A stretch of DNA of 64,000 nucleotides, from positions 992,001-1,056,000 of the forward strand of contig JABRWF010000007.1 of the NCBI GenBank assembly GCA_018343915.1. Reading direction: 5' to 3'. Position numbers and translations under genes: made by a program. Below are positions 55,348 to 64,000 of this stretch, piece after piece (within the stretch, counting starts at the first letter, position 1; each line of letters opens with the position of its first letter). Source of the stretch: Agroathelia rolfsii (lineage: Eukaryota; Basidiomycota; Agaricomycetes; Amylocorticiales; Amylocorticiaceae). The notes under the pieces are model-generated. The model was not told where the DNA came from. It ran no database searches and saw only the letters and a program-made list of their open reading frames with translations.

Positions 55348-56995
55348 ATGTCGCACTTTGACAGTTCCAAAAACATACCGCTCAACCAGATGCTCGCTGA
55401 ACGGGACGACGAACATGACCTTTACGAGTACGATCTCGAGGAGCAGCCTATCCAGCTTGCACCCGTCGAACCTGCACCGCCCTCCCTTTGCGGTGTGCCA
55501 TTGAAGTACATCTCGTAAGTTTTGCTCTCCTCTTTCCCCGCGCGTCCGACTGCGCATCCGTTATCAAACCGTATTGGCTGGCGGCTAAACCAAATATACC
55601 CTCAGATTGGTAACACTCGCGGTGCAGAACTCGCTGCTAACGATCATCATGCATTACTCGCGCGTGTCTACCTCGTCCCAGTCGCGGGCATACTCGGCCG
55701 CCACCGCCGTGCTCATGAACGAGCTCCTCAAGGGTGGCATCTCCCTCGCCATTGCCTTCTTCCGCATAGACGTCTCTCAAATTGACAGCGGGGTCTCAGC
55801 TGGCTCACTCCGCTGCTTGCTCTATCGCTCAAGGAGGCTGACGAGGGAAGTGTTCAGCGCTGATTGCTGGAAGCTCTCCATTCCTGCTATACTTTATGGT
55901 TCGTCTTTATTTTTATCTGCGTATTTACTACGGCCCCCTTTTTTGCTCGATAGATCCTAACTGATCACGTATTCCGTAGTCATCCAAAATAATTTGCAAT
56001 ATGTCGCCGCATCAAACTTGGACGCTGCTACATTCCAGGTCACGTATCAAATGAAGATTCTTACCACGGCCGCTTTCTCCGTCGTACTGTTGCGCAAGAA
56101 GCTGTCTCCCGTACAATGGATGGCGCTTCTGTTCCTTGCCATCGGCGTTGGCATTGTTCAAATCCAGACCGGCGCCCCAGCTTCCCACGTCGTCGATTTG
56201 CGTTCTATGGAGCCCATCAAGGGCTTCATGGCTGTCTTTGCCGCCTGCTTCACCTCCGGCCTGGCTGGCGTCTACTTCGAGATGGTGCTCAAAAACTCGC
56301 AGGCCGATCTTTGGGTCCGCAACGTGCAGCTATCCGCATTCTCGCTTCTTCCCGCACTCGTCCCCATCTTCTTCGCTGTCTCGTCATCCACTTCAGGTCA
56401 ATCATGGTTCCAGGAGCTGTTCCACGACTTTGGTGCCTGGGCCTGGGCAACGGTGTCTATTCAAGTCCTCGGTGGTCTTATCACGGCCATGGTCATCAAG
56501 TACGCAGATAACATCATGAAGGGCTTTGCCACGTCGCTCTCGATCGTCATCTCCTTCCTGGCTAGTGTGGCCCTATTCGACTTTGAGATGACCGTCACGT
56601 TTGTCCTGGGCAGTTCGATTGTGCTCGTTGCGACGTGGCTATACAACCAGCCTGCCAAGGGCACCGCTACCACGGCGCGTGAGAAGCCACGATGCACTAC
56701 GCTATCGCTCAACGAGAAGTGGGCTGCCTATGGGCCGGCGACGACGGCGACGATGGTCGCGCCTGCGCTCTCGCGGTCAACTTCTGCATCACGTGTGACC
56801 ATGACTTCGACCTCGCGCACAGTTTCGAATGCATCATTGTCTTCATTGACATCTTTTGATCGGGACGAGCTGACGTCGGGCCGCACTTCGGTGGACTCTT
56901 CCGACGATGAGGATGATATCAAGAAGGCAACACGATGGAATGTTTCAGCTGCAACATTGCCGGCACTTATGAACTTGCGTAGGACGTCGCTCTGA
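55348..56995 (+). CDS. nucleotide-sugar transporter, UDP-galactose/SLC35A type
   Basis: It imports a UDP-sugar into the Golgi lumen in exchange for the nucleoside monophosphate; UDP-galactose is the best guess. Three exons (55348-55514, 55606-55898, 55980-56995) join in phase to 491 residues. Family signatures are ILYVIQNNLQYVAASNLDAATFQV, QMKILTTAAFSVVLLRKKL and SGLAGVYFEMVLKNS, plus GLITAMVIKYADNIMKGFATS. The hydrophilic C-terminal tail of about 130 residues (Ser/Thr-rich, ending MNLRRTSL) is longer than in animal SLC35A proteins. The N-terminus has a short acidic cytosolic segment. Confidence 0.92.
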
Positions 56996-57760
56996 GCTTC
57001 ATAGGTATCTTTTTGGTGTGGTATACGGTTAGTATGGAACGATAAAAAAACAAGTAATCTTCTCTTTCTTCACCCACCCCTCTTTTCTTCTCCACCTTTG
57101 GTTTTGTTTTATCCGCGTCTTGTGAGACAGAACAATGGATATACCCTTGGACACTACCAATTATAATCCCCTAACCATTTCTTGTCTTTTTTATATTAAA
57201 ATCGGATTCTTTTTTTACCTTTTTTGCCCTTACTTTTTTTGCTTAGGACATCATTTTCCTTTCATTTTCTCTTGAGTCACACATGTGAATGTTCACTTTT
57301 CTGCCTTCTCTCGTTGCCGTCCCTTGCACTCTTCCAAAATATTCATTACCCTTCTTTTTTGATAGTTAATTCTTATATTTACTCGTTTACGAACGAGGCT
57401 GGGACGTTGCATTTTCTTCTTGTGTTCATTTCACTTCATTTCTTTCCTGATCTTAGTCTACCTATCCTAGGACGCTTTTTGTCGCCTGAACGAAATGAAT
57501 AATTCCTTTCTTTGCTTCTCTCTCTCTCTTGCGCTCTTGAATACGGGTTGCGTGAATGCGACAGTTAAGATCATTAAGACCCAGTTTGTCAGGGTCATAG
57601 ATATGACGTCATTAAGTAGTGGATGCCTGCAGCCCGCTCGCTGCATGCAATGGTTCCCTGTGTGCAGTGATAAACAACATCCCTCGTCTTTCTCTCTTGA
57701 GAACCGACTCTGGCATTTTCTTTCAATTACCAACGCACCTGAAACAATCACTCAGAGACT
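56996..57760. other. intergenic
   Basis: T/C-rich 3' region of the transporter gene and promoter of the phospholipase gene. No gene is supported; the frame at 57495 upstream of the next ATG lacks splice support. Confidence 0.5.
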
Positions 57761-59723
57761 ATGGACTCTAAACCATCTCACCACGAAAACTCGACTGCAG
57801 ATCTGTTTGCGAATCCGTGGCCGCCGCTCCTGACGCCGTCGCAGAGTGCATGGGCGATGTTACACGTGCCTTTTGTGCGCGCGCCACTGCCGGAGGAGAT
57901 TAAGGGTGCGATGGCGGCTGAGCCTGTGCGGACGGTTAAGCCTGCGTTCTTGCGCGGTAGTGGAAATGACGATAACTCGAGGGATGTAGCAGGGGGTAGC
58001 TACGATAGGCATGAGCTGAGAGCGACTTGGCTGGGACATGCAGTGAGTGAGTTGTTATTGTGCAATTGCGCTGTTTATACACTCTGCTACTGCTACGCTC
58101 ATGTGTTCACCATTACTCCTATTCTTCTTTTATCCTGCTGTTTTCCGTTGATCGTCTAATGGAGTATATTGCACTTGCACCTTCAGGGATTTCTAGTAGA
58201 GCTGCCTAGGGAAGGCGAGAGAGCTGCTAGGATAATATTCGATCCAATCTTTGCCCAGAGTCCATCACCGTCCAAGTGGGTGGGGCCTGGACGTCATTTA
58301 CAACCGCCTTGCAAAGTTGAGGAGTTACCTGAAATTGATTTTGTGGCCATCAGTCATAATCAGTGGGTAGATTGAGGTTTCCTCTCTCCCCGCCTCATTA
58401 AATGCTAACTTTCATGCTGATATAATCGTATCTGAAGTTACGACCATCTTGATATTGATTGTCTCGTGCTCATTCATAAACTACGTGGCTCTGCCGTACA
58501 ATACCTCGTTCCGCTAGGAATCAAAGCTTTACTCATATCCACGGGTCTCCCGTCCGAACAAATACATGAGCTTGACTGGTGGGAAACACGCAGTCTTGAT
58601 GGTACACTTTTCGTGTGTACACCTGCGATGCACAACAGCGGTAGGTGCTACTTACTGAGACAAGACGCGATCATGTGATTGCGTGCGCATATATTTACCT
58701 CCTGACGCGGTCACCTGGTTTGCTTCAGGGCGCGGTGTGCTGGATCAGCGTACAACCCTCTGGTGTGGGTGGATAGCGCGGCGGTTGGAATCGCGTCCGG
58801 GATGGGCAGATTCGTCTGTCTACTTTGCAGGGTAAGCAAATGGACCTTGTTCTTCAAGCTTACTGGGTGACTCGGCGCGCTTGCTAAATTTATACGTCAT
58901 AAATGTTTCGGTTTTTCCTTGTCACTTCACACGGGCCTGCTTACAGGGATACAGGATATCAGACCGCGGATGGACCATGTCCGGTTTTCCAGGGTAAGGC
59001 TCGCGCGTAAACACCCTTGTTCGAGAACGTACCTGGACTAAATATCTTTTTGTTGGCATCAGAAATTGGCGAAAGGTATGGTCCATTTGATCTAGCACTC
59101 ATTCCCATCTGGAGAGGCGCCTCCTTGTCGTTTCTCGGTCCCCTCGGTCTTCGAGTAAGTCGGTCACTTTTCCTCTCGCTTCTCAAAGCCTCCCTGTTTC
59201 TCTTCTGCTCCACTTTGCTGTGCATCCCCGCAACGGCCGTATCCATGTACGTCATCGTGCTGCGGGTTGATCGATCAACCCCCCCCCCCCTTCTTCTCTT
59301 TAATTTAGCGTGAAAAAGAAGATGAGAAAAAGACGGAAATCATCATCTTTGTAATGCGCTTCATTTATTTTAATCTCCACTTTAAAATCTTCCTCTCTAA
59401 TTCTCCATGTCCCCTTCTTTTTAATCACATTTTTAATTTTGCAACATTGACAGTTGGCGGACGACTCTCTCTTGGCGACCTTACATGCCTTCCCTGAAGA
59501 CGCGGTACCCATTCAGCGCGACGTGCGCGCGCGTCACGCGCTCGGGATGCATTTTGCTACATTTGCTGGATCGCTGGATGAGGCTATCGAACCGCTTGCG
59601 AGGCTTGAGCGTGCTGCCGGAGGTACGCTTGATTGGCGCAAGGAAGGCGGGGTTGGTATAGTACATGTGGGCGAGACAGCAGTCTTACCTTTGGAAAAGC
59701 CAGAGTCGGAAGACGATCAATAA
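57761..59723 (+). CDS. NAPE-hydrolysing phospholipase D-like metallo-hydrolase (FMP30 type)
   Basis: The family is a metallo-beta-lactamase-fold zinc hydrolase that releases N-acylethanolamines from N-acyl-phosphatidylethanolamine; the yeast homologue Fmp30 is mitochondrial. Seven exons (57761-58042, 58187-58362, 58438-58640, 58729-58831, 58947-58993, 59063-59154, 59454-59723) join in phase to 390 residues. Motifs are TWLGHA, the metal-binding SHNHYDHLD, FAGDTGYQ, and ALGMHFATFAGS near the end. The intron between CA and T splits the first His codon of HYDHLD, so splicing restores the active site. The last intron (59155-59453) is 299 nt, much longer than its neighbours. Confidence 0.9.
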
Positions 59724-61074
59724 TATCGTTGTCCTGTCTCTTTCATTCCTTTCTAATAATTTTTCAAGTCTTCGCACATTTGCTGATGAATGTTTGACAA
59801 AGTAAATACGGAATGATGTCTGTTTACATTTGAATTTGTGGCGCGCAAGTGCTCAGTGTATTTTGAGTCATCATATTTACCGTACAGGAAGCTGGGACAA
59901 ATGAAACGCATTGGCAGCTGATCGTGTACTCGTAAACACCAGGCCTTTGCATCACATATAGTCTTTGCCCTGGAGCTTTTACCATTACACATACTGCCAG
60001 TGGCAATTGTGGACTACCTTTTAAGACTTAGGGCGGGTTTTGAAATTTGAAATCAACACTTGGGCACGAGTGTCACGGTAGAGAGCACGGCGAGACAAAT
60101 TACATGATCTCAACTTTGCTCGTCATGTGAACTTGAACAGGTCCAACTGAACAGGGTCAGGGGTTGCGCACTGGCGTCTCCCCCTTCCGCCGCTGCCATG
60201 CACCGAGTTCAGCTACATTCGTTTCCCATTATAGACAAATTCACTTCCCACCCCCAATCCGATCCAGCATCTTTCCCATTTTGGCGAACAACCCCTTCAT
60301 TCTAATCGATCATCTTCCCAGCAGATCATTCCATCCCATCTATACATATATCCTCTTATAGTAGAGTACTGTAAAGGAGTATCACAAAAGGAGATGGAAA
60401 TGGGATGAGAAGCTGCCCTAAGACGTGAAAAGGGGTCCAATGCCGTTCGCGAATATTTTAATCAGATTCTTCGAGACGAAGAATAATTGAGGTATGTTTT
60501 TCTTTCTGTTGTTAATCTGGATCTACATCCTGAATGAGAATGTAGAATGATATACCCCCCGTCCGGGCACTATCATGAGGACCACAATACTCAATAACGA
60601 GAAACATTACTATTATCCAACTTACCTCGCAGATATCCGCATCGAAGACAATGGCTTTACTACTTTTGCCACTAGGGTAGGGACCCGACAGAAAATGGCC
60701 ATGTCCATATAAAGTTGTAGGAGTTATTGTCAAAGTAACCAACGCCACAGGCCAGCGGGTTCCGTGTACACTCTATACCTTCGTGAATTACTCGGGATGA
60801 TCATGGTATGAACAAAACAAAGCGACAACTTGATATAGATATGTCACATAATGCCAAATAGTAGTAATTAGCTTGTACCAGAGGATGGATATCACAGTGG
60901 CATTGGTAGAACATTGATTCACGTTCATAATGAGTAAACGGAATAGACCAGCTAACTTAGAATGAGGCAACATTAAACTATATTATAATTATCCTATACA
61001 TACTTAGAGCGCAATGTTACTAGTAGTGATTGTCTTAACCTATCTCGCATACCGCTACACACTAGATAGACGCT
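59724..61074. other. intergenic, convergent 3' ends
   Basis: About 1.35 kb between convergent genes. Short frames only; nothing recognisable. Confidence 0.5.
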
Positions 61075-63257
61075 TCAATGCCCGCCAGGAGCATACATCT
61101 GGCTCTTCCTATCCTGATAAAGTCCATACAAGCTGTACGTCGGGCTGCGATAATCCTCATATGCTGCCGCATTGGATTGCTCCATTGCCATCTGCGCCAG
61201 CGAAGGCAAGACAGGAGGTGAAGGTACACGCGGGGGTACATCATTGCCAGTACCACGCATGGCCACTGTCTTCTTCCCTATGTGCGGCCCCCACTCTTGG
61301 CCACCACCATCACCGCTGTTTCCGACAGTCACCATGGTGGGCCGAGCGACGGTGACAAGGTGCGAGCTACCGTGCTCGATGATCGGTTCTGGCGAGTGTA
61401 TGCCTGCCGAAGACGAGGATCCTGTTGGTGACGTGTCATCCGCGAGCATGAACTCGCCCAAGGCAGAGGCGCTGGCCCCATGAGTATCGCGGACGTATTT
61501 GTTGTTGACATCGCTACGTTTCGGCACGGGTTTCCTGCTCGATTTCATACGCATAGAATCGCTGAGTTTGACACTACGATTAGCGATACTCATCGAGTCA
61601 TCAGGATAGATCGTGGTTTGTGGCGAAGTGGGCATAGCGGTGATCGTAGGGGAGGAAAGGCCCATGGCCTGCGTGAGCGCCTGAACGTCGTACTCCGAAG
61701 ACCTCGTGGTTGCAAGGAAGGGGGGCTGCATGTTTGATTTTTGAGATATTGCACTCTGATCCTCTATGATTAATTTGACATTCTGAGCCAAATTGCCAAC
61801 ATGGATTGAAGAGCCGCGAGGATACTTTTCAAAATATGTTGATCTAATCCTTGTACGACCGACCTGGGCGGATGAAGGAGGAGCAGTGGCATCGGCAGTC
61901 TTGGTTATTGCCAACAGAGATTGTTGAGTCGGTTTGGGAGAAAGTACATCAGCACCGTCATAAGCAAAGGCTTCGGATATAGGTCTAGGCTTCTTCAGTT
62001 TTTGCGTTGGCTGACCAGCAAAAGTACTACTCTTGACCAAGGGTGACGTAGGGCTCTTGAGGGCCCGAGGATCAGGGGAAAGGATCTGAGCTTTGAAAGC
62101 GGCTTCACCCACGAGAGCGAGACCCATTTGCGCACTATTGGGAGTACCGGGATAGATTGACACCGAACCAGCAGAAAGTCTAGAAACGTAGCGATTCTCA
62201 GCTATTTTGCCTGATAACGTAGCTTCTACAGCTGCCTGAGTAGTCATCTGGTTCGTAAAGTCTTGTTGCATAGCGTAGGGGTTACTAATACCGGTAGTTG
62301 TAGCGCTGAAATGAGAGACGGGAATAGTATTCTCAGGTTCAGTGGTCGGAGGCAAAGAAGGGTAATAGTATTGAGTCCAAGGCATAGGTTTGTTATCTTT
62401 CAGTGCGTCAGTCTTCTCTAGAGCTGAAAGCCGTTCTTGCCCACCAAAGAGAGGTGAATCTTGAATGAATGGATCACAGTACGCTTCTTGTAGCACGGGC
62501 CGAGATGGAATAGGATGGATTCTTTTTCTTGGACGCGTGCACGATTTGATCAACATGAAGAGCCCAGAGATAACAAGACCAGCACCAACCCCAATGACGA
62601 TCATGATCACAGGTGCTATATGTATGGGCGTAGATGAAGCAGGTGAGCTTATCGACGATACAGGAGCCGAAGCCAGAGCTCTGAGAGTGGAGCTAGCGGT
62701 GCGTAGCTGCGAAGTCGGAGATACAACACTATAGGATGGCAGAATTGGTGTGGCAGTTGAAGGTTGGAAGGAGAATAGACTAGTAGAAGAGACATTAATG
62801 GATTGGGGAAACGGAGACGAGAAATCTGAAACAACAGCAGTTGGTCTATCTGCGGTATTTGAAGACGAAGAGTGGACAGCTGAAGATATGAGTTGAGTAT
62901 ATGCTGATGAAGGAGGACATAAAATAGTAACACACTAGTAGTTTCCGGATTGTTTTCAGGTATGGGGTCTGGCACATCCGATACAGCATCGCTATTCGAC
63001 TGCTTCTTATCTGATTCCGAATTTTGTGACTTGGGATCGTTTGGGGCCACATCGGTGTTGGACAGGCGAAGGGGTTGGGACACAGGAGTATGTGCAACTC
63101 CAAAAACTGAATATTGATAATTACGACTATCAGTATCAGTGGTCTTGTTTGGCTTCTTGGGATCAAGGCGGTGAGGTGAGGTTGCCAGGGATGGATGACG
63201 ATGTGATGCGCTGTACAAAGGGTGGCTTTCGCCTTGCCTTCGCGAAGGCGTAGGCAT
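61075..63257 (-). CDS. single-pass membrane protein with Ser/Thr-rich ectodomain
   Basis: The family is unknown; the architecture resembles fungal wall-sensor-like or mucin-like membrane proteins. Two exons (63257-62936 and 62879-61075) join in phase to 708 residues. An N-terminal polar segment is followed by a Ser/Thr/Pro-rich stretch (SSNTADRPTAVV, SSISSPASSTPIH). One transmembrane helix near residues 195-217 follows (IMIVIGVGAGLVISGLFMLI), then a basic stop-transfer sequence SCTRPRKR and a long tail of about 490 residues ending SQMYAPGGH. No signal peptide is visible at the chosen ATG, so a missing first exon or type III insertion is possible. The tail is Ser/Pro-rich and may be phosphorylated (inference). 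Confidence 0.7.
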
Positions 63258-63723
63258 CTGAGGTGAAGGGCTCGCGTTTACGTGCGTCCAGCGCGGGATA
63301 TAAAGAGCGGATAAGATGCAACGAACGGGAAGGAGGGAAAGAAAGATGGAGATGAACCAATGCGTTCGACGCCGAGTCGCTCACTTCACTCCGGGTTTAA
63401 ACTCCGCAGACGCCGAGCTTGCTTGCGTAAGCAGTCATTACGTTATGACAAATTGTACCGAGCTGAGACCAATGCTGTAATGTATAGAGCACCAACTTGC
63501 AACATTTACAGCGACGACGCTGCTCTGTCTTGACATAACAATCTTTCATCACTGCCATACAGCACAAAAAATCTGGCCTCGTACATATCTGAGGCATCCT
63601 TTCGACATATAAGAGCCTTGTTATCTTGGTCTACTTCTCGTTTAATCTGCAGCGCTGTTCTGGAACGCACGCCCTGTGAATAGTTATTGCCCTTTCACAT
63701 CGCACGCGATTCGACGCGTCTGA
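63258..63723. other. intergenic
   Basis: Promoter side of the membrane protein gene. Short frames only. Confidence 0.4.
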
Positions 63724-64000
63724 TTGCCCTCAAAGTCTTCCCTGCTCCGGCCTAGCACATATGCAACCCCTTGGGGAGATCAGGTCCGAAGAATACGCCA
63801 CATTCGCCTCAAAACATTGTTAACCGAACCCGATAGTGACCAGGTGTCTGAATCGCAGGCTAGCCAAATTTTACGCGATGTACTAGGAGGAGAGTCGTTA
63901 GGAGATATTGGGCATCCAGATAGTAGCATCTCAGAAGACTTTTCGTCGATATTAGAAGAGCAGTCGTTTAATGCCCGGAGTTATCCCACCGAAACCGATG
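63724..64000 (+). CDS. partial open frame at window edge, unassigned
   Basis: A frame stays open from 63724 to the window end, with a cctag acceptor-like site before 63756. It contains WGDQVRRIRHIRLKTLLTEP and then an acidic, Ser-rich stretch (SISEDFSSILEEQSF). There is no ATG in this frame, so it would be an internal exon. Gene identity cannot be decided from this piece. Confidence 0.35.
   Translation, partial: MPSKSSLLRPSTYATPWGDQVRRIRHIRLKTLLTEPDSDQVSESQASQILRDVLGGESLGDIGHPDSSISEDFSSILEEQSFNARSYPTETD

Noticed and set aside
57495..57760. Upstream ATG with a hydrophobic start before the NAPE-PLD-like gene
   Set aside because: No splice pattern joins it in frame to the enzyme, and the ATG at 57761 gives a complete protein.

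Overview
This window is nuclear DNA of a filamentous basidiomycete, most likely an Agaricomycete. The genes are cut by many short introns (about 45-70 nt) with GT..AG borders and the occasional GC donor. The protein families are typical of mushroom-forming fungi: an adenylation-thiolation-reductase enzyme, DUF6534-like membrane proteins, DAL5-like transporters, a fused NAD(P) transhydrogenase and CHMP7. All calls come from reading the sequence. Splice sites were placed by eye and, where stated, checked for phase; no database search was run.

The first 17.6 kb looks like an accessory, transport-rich block. It holds a 5'-truncated A-T-R reductase (+), a DUF6534-like membrane protein (-), two tandem paralogous MFS anion:cation symporters (-, -) and an L-type amino-acid permease (+). 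A gene-poor stretch follows (17.6-20.1 kb). Next is a metal pair, an ATX1-type copper chaperone and an unusually long FRE-type ferric reductase. After these come tRNA pseudouridine-55 synthase (PUS4 type), a DapA-superfamily aldolase, an intron-containing tRNA-Glu(CTC) and a secreted Pro/Ser/His-rich repeat protein.

From 33 to 34 kb lies a decayed second copy of the DUF6534-like gene. From 34.7 to 46.3 kb the genes are largely housekeeping: nucleoporin Nup133, a diverged relic of its own 3' end, COA8, CHMP7, an HP1-like chromodomain protein and a 130-aa orphan protein. A second gene-poor region (46.3-49.2 kb) precedes the nicotinamide nucleotide transhydrogenase, a UDP-galactose-type nucleotide-sugar transporter, an NAPE-PLD/FMP30-like phospholipase, a single-pass Ser/Thr-rich membrane protein and the edge of another gene.

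I found no CRISPR array, no intact transposon and no convincing undescribed multi-gene system. The best leads are the repeat-containing secreted protein with a possible Kex2 site, the long disordered insertion inside the ferric reductase NADPH domain, conserved 7-nt micro-exons in the MFS pair, the dispersed DUF6534 pair with one decaying copy, and the chromodomain protein with an unassigned C-terminus.
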